A DNA stretch of 64,000 nucleotides from Roseospira visakhapatnamensis (GTDB taxonomy: Bacteria > Pseudomonadota > Alphaproteobacteria > Rhodospirillales > Rhodospirillaceae): positions 186,001-250,000 of the forward strand of contig NZ_JACIGK010000001.1 of NCBI RefSeq assembly GCF_014197915.1, given 5' to 3'. Positions 8,108-18,070 of this stretch are shown here, piece after piece. Position numbers and translations under genes: made by a program. Every line of letters starts with the position of its first letter. Position 1 is the first letter of the stretch. Below the pieces are notes generated by a model. The model made no database searches, had not been told where the DNA came from, and worked only from the letters and a program-made list of their open reading frames with translations.

Positions 8108-11100
8108 TCAGGGCTCCGGGGAAAGGCGCGCGTCCAGCGCGGCCAGGGTGGCGTCACGGGCCGCCCGCAAGGCGGCGCGCGCGGCCGGGGGAGCCGGGGA
8201 CGTCTCCACGTCCGGCCCGGCGAGGGTCCGCGACACCGCCCGCTCCAGCGTCCAGGCCGCCGCCGCCAGCCGGCGCGCCCCCAGGGTCGCCGCCGCCCCG
8301 GCCAGGCGGTGGGCGTGGGTGGCCTCGCTATCGCCGGCCCGCACCGCGGCGCTCAGGTCGCGCAGGTCCCGCACCCGGTCGGTCAGCCGCGCCCGCCCCA
8401 GCAAGGCCAGCCGGCGCGCCCACACGCTCTCGTCCAGCAGCGGCGGCACGGCCTCCGGGGCGGCATCCGGGGCGGCATTCGGCGTGTCGGGGGCGCCGGC
8501 CCCCGGCGCGGCCATCCCCGGCACCCAGGCCGTCAGGACCCGCGCCAGGGTCGCCGCCTCCACCGGCTTGAACAGGCAGTCGGCCATGCCGGCGCGCGTA
8601 CACGCCTCGGGCGGGTGGCGTCCGGCGGCGGCGGTGACGGCCAGCACCGGCACCCGCGCCCAGGCCCCCCCCAGGTCGCGCAGGCGCCGGGTGGTGCGCA
8701 CGCCATCCGGATCGGGCATGTTCAGATCCATGAGGATCAGGTCCGGCGCCGCCGCCGTGGGCGGCCAGGCGCGCGCGGCCGCCAGCAGGTCCACGCCCCC
8801 GGTGAACCCCCGGGGCACGCAGTCCAGCGCCGCCAGGGTGGCCTCCAGGACCTCGCGGTTGATGTCGTCGTCGTCGACCACGAGGACGATGGGGCACCGG
8901 GCCGGCCGCCCCTGCCCGCCGGCCGTCTCCCCGGCTTCGTCCCGATCGTCCTCCCCGTCGTCGTCCCCGTCGTCGTCCTGGGCTCCGGTCTCGTCCGCGT
9001 CGTCGGCCCGGATCCCGCGCCGGACCGCCGGCACCGTCGTGTCGACCGGTAGGGTGACCCGGAACAGCGCCCCGCCGCCGACGGCGTCCTCGACGGCGAT
9101 CCGCCCGCCCACGCCCTCCACCAGGCGCCGGCAGATGGCCAGCCCCAGGCCCACGCCGCCGGGCCGGCGGCCCCGGACCCCGACCACCTCGCCGACGGCG
9201 CCCGGGCCGCCCTGGCTGAAGGGGTCGAAGATGCGCGCCCGGTCCTCGGCCCGCACGCCGGGGCCGGTGTCGGTGACCGTCAGGTCCAGCACCGTGGCGC
9301 CGTGCGGCGTCGTCTCCAGCCGGGCGCCCACGGTGACCGCGCCCGCCGGCGTGAACTTGACCGCGTTGCCGACCAGGTTGAACAGCACCTGGCGCATGAC
9401 CAGCCTCGGCCCGGTCAGCCGCGCCGGCAGCGCCGGATCCACGTCCATGGTCAGGGTGAGGCCCTTGCCGGCGGCGTTGGCCATCAGCAGCCCCAGAACC
9501 TCGGAGATCACGGCGGCCGGCGAGACCGGCGCCAGCTCGGCCGCGCCCTGGCCGGCCTCCGCCTTGGACAGCGCCAGCACGTCGTCGAGCAGCGTCAGCA
9601 GCAGCCGCGCCGAGGTCTCGATGCGGCCCACGTTGCGGGCCTGATCGGCGCTCAGCGAGCCGTCCTGCAACAGGCGGGCAAGGCCGATCATCCCCGACAG
9701 GGGGGTGCGGATCTCGTGGCTCATCATGGCCACGAAGTCACTCTTGGCGCGGGCCGTGGCCTCCGCCTGGTCGCGCGCGCGCACCAGCAGGGCCTCGGTC
9801 GCGCGCCGCGCCGAGACATCCTGCACATGGGCCACCCAGTGGCGCAGGGCGCCGTTCTCGTCGCGCACCGGCGCCGCCTTGGTGCGGATCCAGACGTGGG
9901 ATTCCGGGGCCGTGTCGTCGTCGGCCGGGTCGCCCTCCCCGGGGTCGTCGACCGCGTCGATCGGGTCGGTGCTGGCCGAATCGTAGCGCGCCCACGGGCC
10001 GGAGCCGGCCGGACGCACCCGCACCTCGCCGTCCAGCACGGCACCGCCATCCTCGGTGGCCCGCCGCAGGAGGTCCTGGAACACCGGCCGGTCGCGCGGC
10101 GCCAGCCAGAGCACCACCGAGGTCCCGGCGATGTGCTCCGGCGGCGCGCCCAGCAGCGTCGCCAGCGATCGGTTGACGCGCAGCCAGCGGCCCTCGGGCG
10201 AGATCAGGCCCATGCCCTCGGCGGCCTGATTGAAGGCGCTGCGAAAGCGCGCCTCGCTCTCGCGCAGGGCCTGTTCCGATCGCTTGCGGTCGGTGACGTC
10301 CAGCGTGATCCCGTCCCAGGCCACGGTGCCGTCCTCCAGGCCCTGGACCTTGCCCGAGGCATGGACCCACCGCACGCTTCCGGACTTGGAGACAATGCGG
10401 AACTCGCGCGCCCAGTCGGTCAGGTCCCGCGCCGAGCGATGGATGCTGTCCAGCACGCCATCGCGATCATCCGGGTGAAGCACCCCCTGCAACAGCCCGG
10501 AATCGATGACCGCCTGGGTGGGATCGACCTCGGTCAGGCGTTTCACGCCACTGCTGAGGTAGGTGTAGAGCAGCCGCCCGTCCGGGGTCAGCAGGCGCCG
10601 CCACACCGCGCCCGGCAGGTTGCGGGTGTAGGATTCCAGCCGGTGTTCGGTGTCGGCCCGGGCGCTGCGGTCGCGGGAGCGCGCCATCGCGATGGCGTAC
10701 ATCTCGGCCAGGAAGGCGAGCAGGCGGTGGTCCTCCTCACGCCAGGCCCGGAGCGGGCTGGTGGCGCCGGTGGCCTCCGCCCGGCCGGGGTCCCCCAGGG
10801 CCAGGGCCACCTGGGCCGCCGGCTCCCCGTCCACCAGCACCGGGCGGGCCATGACACGCATCGCCAGCACCGGGACACCGCGCGCGGGCCGGCCATCCGG
10901 GTCGGCCGGGTCGAGGGGGCCGGTGACCGGCTGGCCGCGGGCGTCGGACAGGCCCCGCCACCGCCATGGCCGCCCGACCGCCCGGTCCCGCCGGCCCCGG
11001 GTCAGGTTGATCAGCAGGGGCTCCAGCGGTGGCCGGGGATCGGCCTCCGCATGCCAGGCGCAGCACATCGCCGGGTCGTCGGCCGGGGCGTCTTTGCTGA

Positions 11101-11380
11101 CCGCCAGGCCATGGGCGCCCAGGAACCGCCCCACCTCGGCCAGCGCGCGCGGCGTCGCCACGCCGAGCGGATCACGCACGAAGTGCTTGGCCACGGCCAG
11201 CATGAGTTCATCACCGGCGGAGCGCCGGCGGCGCACGGCCTCGATATCCTGAGGGGGTGTTGGGGCCGGGGTGGGGGCCGGGGTCGCAGGGGGAGGGGCG
11301 GCCAGGACGTCGCGGACCCCGCCGCCGCCCCGGGACGGGGTTTCCCGCTTCGGCCCGTGGGAGGTCGGGGCGCGGTCCAT
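8108..11380 (-). CDS. Hybrid sensor histidine kinase with PAS, REC and Hpt domains
   Basis: A 1090-aa multidomain phosphorelay kinase of the BarA/ArcB layout. In order: a GAF-like sensory region (about 70-230), two PAS domains (about 250-370 and 375-540), HisKA with SHEIRTPL (His about 553), a HATPase domain with NLVGNAVKF, VTDTGPG and GVGLGLAIC, a receiver domain with VVDDDD and the acceptor Asp in LMDLNMP (about 882), and a C-terminal Hpt domain with AHRLAGAAA (His about 1023). No membrane helices are evident, so it is probably cytosolic. ATG 11380 follows the PilZ gene by 17 bases, and the two are likely one operon linking c-di-GMP and phosphorelay signalling. No cognate output regulator is adjacent. 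Confidence 0.9.
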   Translation of the reverse strand: MDRAPTSHGPKRETPSRGGGGVRDVLAAPPPATPAPTPAPTPPQDIEAVRRRRSAGDELMLAVAKHFVRDPLGVATPRALAEVGRFLGAHGLAVSKDAPADDPAMCCAWHAEADPRPPLEPLLINLTRGRRDRAVGRPWRWRGLSDARGQPVTGPLDPADPDGRPARGVPVLAMRVMARPVLVDGEPAAQVALALGDPGRAEATGATSPLRAWREEDHRLLAFLAEMYAIAMARSRDRSARADTEHRLESYTRNLPGAVWRRLLTPDGRLLYTYLSSGVKRLTEVDPTQAVIDSGLLQGVLHPDDRDGVLDSIHRSARDLTDWAREFRIVSKSGSVRWVHASGKVQGLEDGTVAWDGITLDVTDRKRSEQALRESEARFRSAFNQAAEGMGLISPEGRWLRVNRSLATLLGAPPEHIAGTSVVLWLAPRDRPVFQDLLRRATEDGGAVLDGEVRVRPAGSGPWARYDSASTDPIDAVDDPGEGDPADDDTAPESHVWIRTKAAPVRDENGALRHWVAHVQDVSARRATEALLVRARDQAEATARAKSDFVAMMSHEIRTPLSGMIGLARLLQDGSLSADQARNVGRIETSARLLLTLLDDVLALSKAEAGQGAAELAPVSPAAVISEVLGLLMANAAGKGLTLTMDVDPALPARLTGPRLVMRQVLFNLVGNAVKFTPAGAVTVGARLETTPHGATVLDLTVTDTGPGVRAEDRARIFDPFSQGGPGAVGEVVGVRGRRPGGVGLGLAICRRLVEGVGGRIAVEDAVGGGALFRVTLPVDTTVPAVRRGIRADDADETGAQDDDGDDDGEDDRDEAGETAGGQGRPARCPIVLVVDDDDINREVLEATLAALDCVPRGFTGGVDLLAAARAWPPTAAAPDLILMDLNMPDPDGVRTTRRLRDLGGAWARVPVLAVTAAAGRHPPEACTRAGMADCLFKPVEAATLARVLTAWVPGMAAPGAGAPDTPNAAPDAAPEAVPPLLDESVWARRLALLGRARLTDRVRDLRDLSAAVRAGDSEATHAHRLAGAAATLGARRLAAAAWTLERAVSRTLAGPDVETSPAPPAARAALRAARDATLAALDARLSPEP

Positions 11381-11397
11381 GGGGTGGTCGCTCCGGT

Positions 11398-11793
11398 TCA
11401 GCGCGGCGGGTCGGCCGGGCCCGTGGCCCAGGACATCGGCAGGCTGGCCTTGGCGGCGTACCGGTCGATATGGGCCGACAGCGCCTCGGTCACGGCGGCG
11501 TCCAGGACGAAGCGCACCCCGGCGACGGCGCCGGTGGACCAGCACACGACGCACGGTATGGGCACGTCCAGGCCCTCGAGGGTCAGCACCCCCCGGTCGT
11601 CCGGCGCCAGCGGCGCGCCAAGGTTCAGCGCGGCGCCGTGAAGCGAGATGTTCTCCACCAGGACATGGACCCAGCGCCCCCCGGCCATCCAGCGTCCGGA
11701 CAGCGGCAGCGGACGGCGGGGCCCATGGCGGCGCCGCTCGCCGCCGGCGACGGCCGACCGGTCCATCATGTCGGGGGTCTGGGGCGGCTCCAT
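11398..11793 (-). CDS. PilZ domain protein, predicted c-di-GMP receptor
   Basis: A 131-aa protein carrying a PilZ domain, which binds cyclic di-GMP. The arginine-rich N-terminal motif (RRRHGPRR) and the NISLHGAAL motif (N-x-S-x-x-G) are the two c-di-GMP-contacting elements of the family. ATG 11793 is preceded by TGGAGTG at suitable spacing. It is the promoter-proximal gene of a pair with the hybrid kinase downstream, which suggests that both act in one motility or surface-attachment circuit. Confidence 0.82.
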   Translation of the reverse strand: MEPPQTPDMMDRSAVAGGERRRHGPRRPLPLSGRWMAGGRWVHVLVENISLHGAALNLGAPLAPDDRGVLTLEGLDVPIPCVVCWSTGAVAGVRFVLDAAVTEALSAHIDRYAAKASLPMSWATGPADPPR

Positions 11794-11850
11794 CGCGCGA
11801 CACTCCAGAGCCTGGGGTGAGGGGGCCGGGGGCGGGACGGTTGAGTCCCC

Positions 11851-12885
11851 CTAGCCTACGCTCGGAAGCGCGGAAACGGAAGGCGAAGGTGCGCCACGGT
11901 TGGGCCCGGCGCGCGACTCGCGCGGCCCGGCCTCGTCGGCGGATCCCAGGTCCACCACCTCCAGGTCCAGTGCGCGGGCCAGGGCGCGGGCCTCGGCCAC
12001 CAGCGCCGGATCGGCGGGCGCGGCCAGGCCCGGCACCCGGTCCGCCTGGTGGGCCGGGTGGTAGCTGTCCAGGATGGCCACGGTCATGCCCGGGCCGCCC
12101 AGCGCCCGCGCCAGCTCCAGAACCGGGCGCACCCCGCCCATGTCGTCCGGCAGCACCAGGTGACGCAGCAGCACGCCGCGCCGCGCCAGCCCGGTGTCGG
12201 GGTCGAGTCGCAGCGGTCCGACCTGGCGGATCATCTCGGCGATGGCGGCGCGGTTGACGGTCCCGTAATCGCGCACCCGCGAGCAGCGGCGCGCCGCCAT
12301 ATCGTCGGCGTACTTGGCGTCCGGGGTGTAGATGTCCACGACGCCGTCCAGCAGGCGCAGCGTGTCCACCGAGTCGTAGCCGCCGCTGTTGTAGACCAGG
12401 GGTAGGCTCAGGCCGTCCTCGGCGGCCAGCACCAGGGCCTCCAGGATCTGCGCCACCACGTGGCTGGGACCGACCAGGTTGATGGTGGGGCAGCCCGCCC
12501 GTTGCAGATCCAGCATGGCGTCGGCCAGGGCGCGGGCGTCCAGGACATCGCCCTTGCCGCGCATGCTGGCGTCGGCGTTCTCGCAATAGACGCAACGCAT
12601 GTTGCACCAGGCGAACACGACATCGCCCGAGCCGGCATCGCCGACCACCACGCGTTCCTCGGCGAAGCCCGGCCCCACCGACGCCACCCGCGCATGCCGC
12701 CCGGTGCGGCACACGGCCCCGGCGGCCAGCGCCCCGGCGTCTCCGGCGGTGCGATCGACGTGGCAGGCCTGCGGGCAGAGATCGCAGTCCGCCAGCCGGG
12801 CCACCGCCGCCTCGGCGCGCCGCGCCAGATCGCCCCGGCGGTGCAGCCGCAGGTACCCCGGATCGGCATCGATGGTCATGTCCAT
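11851..12885 (-). CDS. Radical SAM protein, PflA-like (PflX/COG1313 type)
   Basis: This 344-aa protein has the radical SAM cluster motif CNMRCVYC (C-x3-C-x2-C) in the context VFAWCNMRCVYCEN, which fits the pyruvate-formate-lyase-activating-enzyme-like subfamily. An additional Cys pair (CDLCPQAC) precedes it and may bind another cluster. ATG 12885 is favoured because GGAGG lies eight bases upstream. A longer reading through the tandem repeats is rejected because the 22-bp unit is not a multiple of three. The target protein or small molecule is unknown, and no glycyl radical enzyme is nearby. Confidence 0.85.
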   Translation of the reverse strand: MDMTIDADPGYLRLHRRGDLARRAEAAVARLADCDLCPQACHVDRTAGDAGALAAGAVCRTGRHARVASVGPGFAEERVVVGDAGSGDVVFAWCNMRCVYCENADASMRGKGDVLDARALADAMLDLQRAGCPTINLVGPSHVVAQILEALVLAAEDGLSLPLVYNSGGYDSVDTLRLLDGVVDIYTPDAKYADDMAARRCSRVRDYGTVNRAAIAEMIRQVGPLRLDPDTGLARRGVLLRHLVLPDDMGGVRPVLELARALGGPGMTVAILDSYHPAHQADRVPGLAAPADPALVAEARALARALDLEVVDLGSADEAGPRESRAGPNRGAPSPSVSALPSVG

Positions 12886-12905
12886 GGGGGATCCCTCCAT
12901 CCCGT

Positions 12906-13015
12906 CCACCCGGTTGGTTCGGGCTTGCCACCCGGTTGGTCCGGGCTTGCCACCCGGTTGGTCCGGGCTTGCCACCCGGTTGGTCCGGGCTTGCCACCCG
13001 GTTGGTCCGGGCTTG
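12906..13015. repeat. Five tandem 22-bp repeats
   Basis: Five head-to-tail copies of a 22-base unit (CCACCCGGTTGGTCCGGGCTTG), with one base changed in the first copy (TTC for TCC). Each unit contains the stem CCCGG-TTGGT-CCGGG. The array lies in the 5' region of the radical SAM gene, 21 bases before its start codon. There are no spacers, so this is not a CRISPR array. Confidence 0.95.
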
Positions 13016-13059
13016 ATTGAGTCCTCCCGATCGGCGCCCCCCGATTGGGGGCCGCGTCC

Positions 13060-14133
13060 TCACCCGCCGCCGGACCTCAGGCTCGCCGCCAGTCCGGCGG
13101 TGACGGCGTCCGCGTCGAACCCGTTCAGGCCGATCACCACCAGACGCCCGGCGCGTCCCTCGGCGGCGCGCCACGGCCGGTCGTAATAGGCCTGCACGCG
13201 CGGCCCGACGCCCTGCACCACCAGCCGCATGGGCTTTCCGGGCACGTCCAGCGCCCCCTTCACCCGCAGCGCGCCATGCGCCGCCAGCACCGGCGCCAGG
13301 GCGTCGGCCACCGCCTGCGGACCGGCGCCGGCCAGCGACGCGGGCACCGGCGGCATCGCCGCGACGATGCTGTTGAAGTCGTCGTGATCGTGGTCCGAGG
13401 CCGAGTCGTGATGGGACGGCCGCGACTCGAGGTCGCTCTCGGCCGCCATGCCCAGGCCCAGCATGATCGCAGGATCAATGCGCCCGTGGCTGGCGCCGAC
13501 CACCGCCACGCCCGGCCGGGCGGCGGCGCGCACCTGGTCCTCGACCGTCGCCCGCTCGGCGTCGTCCAGCAGGTCGGTCTTGTTGACGATCACCAGGTCG
13601 GCGCACAGGAGCTGGTCGGTGAACACCTCCTCCAGCGGATTGTCGTGGTCCAGCGCCGCGTCGGCGGCCCGGAGCGCCCGCACCGCCTCCGGATCGTCGG
13701 CGAACAGCCCGGCCCGCACCGCCGGCGCGTCGATCACCGCCAGCACGCCGTCGACGGTGACCCGCGAGCGCACCTCCGGCCAGGTGAAGGCGCGCACCAG
13801 CGGTTTGGGCAGGGCCAGACCCGAGGTCTCGATAACGATGTGGTCGGGGGGCGGGTCGCGGTCCAGCAGCGCCTCCATGGTCGGCAGGAACTCGTCGGCC
13901 ACGGTGCAGCACAGGCAGCCGTTGGCCAGTTCGACGATGTCGTCCTCGCCGCAGCCCGCGACCCCGCAGGCCGAGAGGATGTCGCGGTCCATGCCCACAT
14001 CCCCGAACTCGTTGATGATCAGCGCGATGCGCCGGCCGCCGGCGGTCTCCATCAGGTGGCGGATCAGGGTCGTCTTGCCGGCTCCCAGGAAGCCGGTCAC
14101 GACGGTGGTGGGAATGGGGTTCGCCAGCGGCAT
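13060..14133 (-). CDS. CobW/COG0523-family GTPase, metal chaperone
   Basis: G3E-family P-loop GTPase of 357 aa. Visible motifs are Walker [10 protein letters not shown] (14-22), the metal-binding CxCC motif as NGCLCC (Cys 73, 75, 76), NKTDL for guanine specificity, a His/Asp-rich loop ([12 protein letters not shown]) and the C-terminal CobW domain. Members insert or traffic Zn, Co or Fe; CobW proper is tied to aerobic cobalamin synthesis. No cobalamin gene or B12 riboswitch is adjacent, so the metal is uncertain. ATG 14133 is used; an in-frame GTG lies six codons upstream. Confidence 0.85.
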   Translation of the reverse strand: MPLANPIPTTVVTGFLGAGKTTLIRHLMETAGGRRIALIINEFGDVGMDRDILSACGVAGCGEDDIVELANGCLCCTVADEFLPTMEALLDRDPPPDHIVIETSGLALPKPLVRAFTWPEVRSRVTVDGVLAVIDAPAVRAGLFADDPEAVRALRAADAALDHDNPLEEVFTDQLLCADLVIVNKTDLLDDAERATVEDQVRAAARPGVAVVGASHGRIDPAIMLGLGMAAESDLESRPSHHDSASDHDHDDFNSIVAAMPPVPASLAGAGPQAVADALAPVLAAHGALRVKGALDVPGKPMRLVVQGVGPRVQAYYDRPWRAAEGRAGRLVVIGLNGFDADAVTAGLAASLRSGGG

Positions 14134-14443
14134 GACGGGGGGATCTCTCACGTTGGGTTGATAGGGCGGCCGGGACTCGACCGCCAGGGTTTGGGTCAGC
14201 GGTCCGATTATGGCCGGCGCGCCGGACGGCGCAACCCTAACCCGCGTGGGTCTATGGTGTTCCGACCCTCAAACGTTCGTTTTATGTTCATTTTTGTTCT
14301 TGCGCGCCGGAACAAACGCTGTACGGTGGCGGATGAGACGCGTCGGCGCATCGACCGCCCGCCCGCGTCGCCGTCATCGTCCGGCCCGGGTCCGGCGCAT
14401 CGCTTGCAGGTGCCCGACCCCTGTGGAATAAGGGGGCTCCCTC
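14134..14443. other. Divergent cobW-recA intergenic region
   Basis: This gap carries the promoters of the leftward CobW gene and the rightward recA. The stretch 14265-14310 is notably T-rich for this genome and contains the SOS box listed separately. I saw no second gene and no riboswitch-like structure. Confidence 0.6.
14275..14289 (+). promoter_or_regulatory. LexA-binding SOS box of recA
   Basis: The sequence GTTC-GTTTTAT-GTTC fits the alphaproteobacterial LexA operator GTTC-N7-GTTC exactly. A third GTTC follows six bases later. The position, about 155 bases upstream of the recA start codon, is compatible with an operator at the recA promoter. It predicts DNA-damage induction of recA. Confidence 0.85.
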
Positions 14444-15553
<1,110 letters not shown>

Positions 15554-15674
15554 ACGGCCCCGCACCCGGGCGTCACAGTCGAGCCATCCGGGTGTCCATC
15601 AAGAGATGGCGCACGTCACGGACGGGGTCAGAGTCCATCCCCGCCCCGGCCCGCCGGTCCGGTCGTCCACGCGG

Positions 15675-16475
15675 TCAGTCGCCGACGCAGTCGGGGGACA
15701 GGGCCGCCGCCTCCCCTGAGGAGTCGGAGTCCTGATCGACCCGCCCGGTGAAGACATAGCCGGCGCGGTGCACGGTGACGATCAGGCGCGGTTCCGACGG
15801 ATCGTCCTCCAGCTTGCGCCGCAGCCGCCGCACAAGAACGTCCACCGTGCGTTCGGTGGGCTCGAAGGCGCCGGCGCGCCCCCAGGTCAGCAACTGCCGC
15901 CGTGTCATCACCGCCCCGGCGTTGTCCAGGAAGGTGGCCAGCAGGTCGAATTCGGCGCCGGTGAGGCGCACGTCGCGGCCCTCGTCGTCGGTGACCCGGC
16001 GGGCCTGGCCGTGCATCACCCAGCGGCCGAACCGGCGCGTGCGCGCCGTCGAGGCGGGGGGGCTCGACCCCTCCAGGCGCCGCAACAGGCCCCGGACCCG
16101 GGCGACCAGTTCGGCCTCGTCCACGGGCTTGACCAGATAATCGTCGGCGCCCAGCTCCAGGCCCGCCAGGCGGTCGTCGCGATCGTTGCGGGCCGAGACG
16201 ATGATCAACCCCACATCGGCCGACTGGCGCCGCAACTCCCCGGTCAGGGTCAGGCCGTCCTTGCCGGGCATGCCGATGTCCAGAAGGATCACGCGCACGG
16301 AGTCCTCGCGCGCCAGCACCGCCGCCATGCCGGCGCCGTCGGCGGCCGTCAGGGCCCGCAGGCCGGCCGCCTCAAGCACCGCCTGTAGCACGTCACGGGT
16401 GATCGGATCGTCGTCCACGACCAGAACGGTTGCCCGCCGGGCGGCGTCTGGCGCGGTCGGTCCTGTCGCCGGCAT
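15675..16475 (-). CDS. OmpR-family two-component response regulator
   Basis: Product of 266 aa with an N-terminal receiver domain: acidic triad DDD at 21-23, acceptor Asp about 66 in ILLDIGMPG, and conserved Lys about 116 in LVKPVD. A C-terminal winged-helix DNA-binding domain (about 165-255) includes [15 protein letters not shown] and [18 protein letters not shown]. It converges on recA. No partner kinase is adjacent, so the stimulus is unknown. ATG 16475 is chosen; an ATG 13 codons upstream is possible. Confidence 0.9.
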   Translation of the reverse strand: MPATGPTAPDAARRATVLVVDDDPITRDVLQAVLEAAGLRALTAADGAGMAAVLAREDSVRVILLDIGMPGKDGLTLTGELRRQSADVGLIIVSARNDRDDRLAGLELGADDYLVKPVDEAELVARVRGLLRRLEGSSPPASTARTRRFGRWVMHGQARRVTDDEGRDVRLTGAEFDLLATFLDNAGAVMTRRQLLTWGRAGAFEPTERTVDVLVRRLRRKLEDDPSEPRLIVTVHRAGYVFTGRVDQDSDSSGEAAALSPDCVGD

Positions 16476-16585
16476 GCTGTCTTGCCCCCGTTTTGCCAGG
16501 GTCGATGCCCCCATTTTTGTTGTAGCCGGCCCATGGCGGGCCGGCAAGGCGGGCCGGCCACGGAGGTCACCGGCCTTGGTCGGCG

Positions 16586-16626
16586 ACCGTTGGTCTGATA
16601 CCAACGATCATTGAGAATGACCGTTG
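16586..16626. repeat. Palindromic intergenic repeat, copy 2 (extended)
   Basis: Extended form of the repeat family. It begins with ACCGTTGGTCTGATACCAAC, in which CGTTGGT pairs with ACCAACG, and continues into CAACGATCATT-GAG-AATGACCGTTG with one mismatch between the arms. It lies upstream of the response-regulator gene, not after a gene end. Confidence 0.8.
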
Positions 16627-16653
16627 TAGTCCATGGCCGGCCCGCTCCCCCTC

Positions 16654-16810
16654 CCCGGCCACCCCCCACTTTTCCTTGGGGCAGTATACTTGGGGTGGCC
16701 GGGTGGGGGAGTGGGCCGGTGCCGCCCTGGCACCGCTTTGCGGTGCCAAGATCTGGACCATCCGGGTGCCTGCAAGGCGCCCGGGGGCGGATGAGTCACA
16801 CTCATCCGCC
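16654..16810. repeat. Cluster of four strong inverted repeats, possible structured RNA
   Basis: Four consecutive stems are visible. The first has 12-bp arms CCCGGCCACCCC (16654-16665) and GGGGTGGCCGGG (16692-16703). In the second, CGGTGCC (16717) pairs with GGCACCG (16729), which can alternatively pair with a second CGGTGCC at 16741. The third has CCGGGTGCC (16762) against GGCGCCCGG (16776), with one G-U pair. The fourth has 11-bp arms GGCGGATGAGT and ACTCATCCGCC around CAC (16786-16810). No U-run follows, so a simple terminator is unlikely. Confidence 0.6.
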
Positions 16811-17120
16811 GCTGGTCTGATTTGTCCAAAATCCGATGCAAGGGACACGGTCGGTTTCACTGGGGGTGGTGATCTTGTCGGATCAGGATACGGGATCGGG
16901 ATGTCGACGCACCAGTGATCCCCCACGATCCCGGCATCGTCCCTTGGAAGGATCGCATGATCTCTTCAAAACGAAGCCGAACCTTGTTATGATTTGCTCT
17001 GTCTATTTTATCGATGGCCGTGGGTGACGTCCGTCCCTGACTCGAGAGCGCGGAGGCGAAATCCGTGGCGCGAGGTGAGGCGAGACATCTACCCCTCCAC
17101 CACCAGAAGGGATGTGTGAG

Positions 17121-17873
17121 ATGGCTGACTCAGTTGGGGCGGGCGGGCCAAGTGGCTCCAGCGGCGTTTTGTCCTCCGCCATGCGCTCGATTACCCGGAT
17201 GGGTGGCGAGCCCCATGATCGTGACGCGCGCCGTGTCGAGGATGTGGTGGACCTGTCGCCCAAGGCGGTCGCCGCGCAGGTGACCGACCGGCCGGTCGAA
17301 CCGGCAGGATCGACCGACACGCTACGCAATCCGCCGGCGCAACGCCAGGAACAGGATCTGCGCGATGCCGAGGCACGCCTGGAGAAGGCCCGCGAGGCCG
17401 ACATCGGGGCTCGGGTCGAGGCCGCCGACGTCGGACCCAACGGACCGATCAACATCGGCCTGGCCGCCGCCATCGCGGTGGGCCTGCCCGATCTGGTCGA
17501 TCGCTTCGACATCAATGGCGACGACAGCCTGGACCAGCGCGAGCGGGAGCGGGCGATTCGGTCGGTGCAGTCCGAGGCCGCGTACGATCAGGTGCGCGGC
17601 GGCGGGCCGTTGACGCCGGAGGGCGAGGTTCCGGAGTCCGGCGCCGGCGAGGGCGCCGAGGCCTATGCCGAACTCCAGGCCCGCAAGGCCGAGGCCAGCC
17701 AGCAGCGGGCCGAGGAGCAGGAAAAGGCCGCCCGGGCCAAGGCCGAGCGCGTGGCCGAACTGGCCGAGCAGGCCCAGGGGGTCACCCCGCAGGCCGCCGC
17801 GTCCGACGACGCCTACGCCCGCTCCGAGGAACTGGGCCTCATCCCCGGCGCCGTGCGCTCCGTGAGCGCCTGA
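17121..17873 (+). CDS. Hypothetical protein with an EF-hand-like calcium loop
   Basis: A 250-aa protein of unknown family. A canonical-looking EF-hand loop, DINGDDSLDQRE, lies at about residues 130-141 within a helical context. The N-terminal third is Ser/Gly-rich, residues about 75-100 are charged and helical, and residues 185-230 are Ala/Glu/Lys-rich with coiled-coil character. There is no signal peptide or membrane helix. ATG 17121 is preceded by AGAAGGG at nine bases; the ATG three codons earlier overlaps that site. The single EF-hand suggests Ca2+ binding, which is an inference. Confidence 0.65.
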   Translation: MADSVGAGGPSGSSGVLSSAMRSITRMGGEPHDRDARRVEDVVDLSPKAVAAQVTDRPVEPAGSTDTLRNPPAQRQEQDLRDAEARLEKAREADIGARVEAADVGPNGPINIGLAAAIAVGLPDLVDRFDINGDDSLDQRERERAIRSVQSEAAYDQVRGGGPLTPEGEVPESGAGEGAEAYAELQARKAEASQQRAEEQEKAARAKAERVAELAEQAQGVTPQAAASDDAYARSEELGLIPGAVRSVSA

Positions 17874-17933
17874 CGCGGGTCGTCCCCGGACTCCGGACGG
17901 GCGACTCGGTCGGCAGCCGGTTGGCCGGGGCGT

Positions 17934-17958
17934 CAACGGTCCCTCTCAAGGACCGTTG
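17934..17958. repeat. Palindromic intergenic repeat, copy 3
   Basis: CAACGGTCC-CTCTCAA-GGACCGTTG is a variant of the repeat family in which the central ATT/AAT pairing is replaced, and it is followed by GTCTGA as in copy 2. It lies between the convergent EF-hand and S4-domain genes. Confidence 0.8.
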
Positions 17959-18070
17959 GTCTGAAGGCCGGCCCGGGGTCGGGGTGAGAGACTCCCGAGA
18001 GGGACTCCGGGATCGACAGCGGACGGGGCCACAGGGCGACGGGACGCGATGTCCGGCGGCGTTCCGTGTG

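Larger units (their letters stand above)
16476..17120. other. Hairpin-rich 0.65 kb intergenic region
   Basis: No convincing gene is present. The region holds a copy of the palindromic repeat (16586-16626) followed by a run of perfect or near-perfect inverted repeats up to 16810, then an AT-richer stretch (16965-17015, TTGTTATGATTTGCTCTG) that probably contains the promoter of the EF-hand gene. The short open frames here have poor coding character. Confidence 0.6.

Noticed and set aside
12906-13015. CRISPR array
   Set aside because: The five 22-bp units abut without spacers and no cas genes are present.
11381-13174. Open frame that would extend the hybrid kinase upstream by about 600 residues
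   Set aside because: It runs antisense-frame through the PilZ and radical SAM genes, is Arg/Gly/Pro-rich without domains, and the kinase has a natural start at 11380.
14134-14270. Cobalamin riboswitch in front of the CobW-family gene
   Set aside because: I could not find the B12-box or the expected multi-stem structure in this short gap.
16786-16810. Rho-independent terminator
   Set aside because: The 11-bp stem is perfect, but no U-run follows and no gene ends just upstream on either strand.
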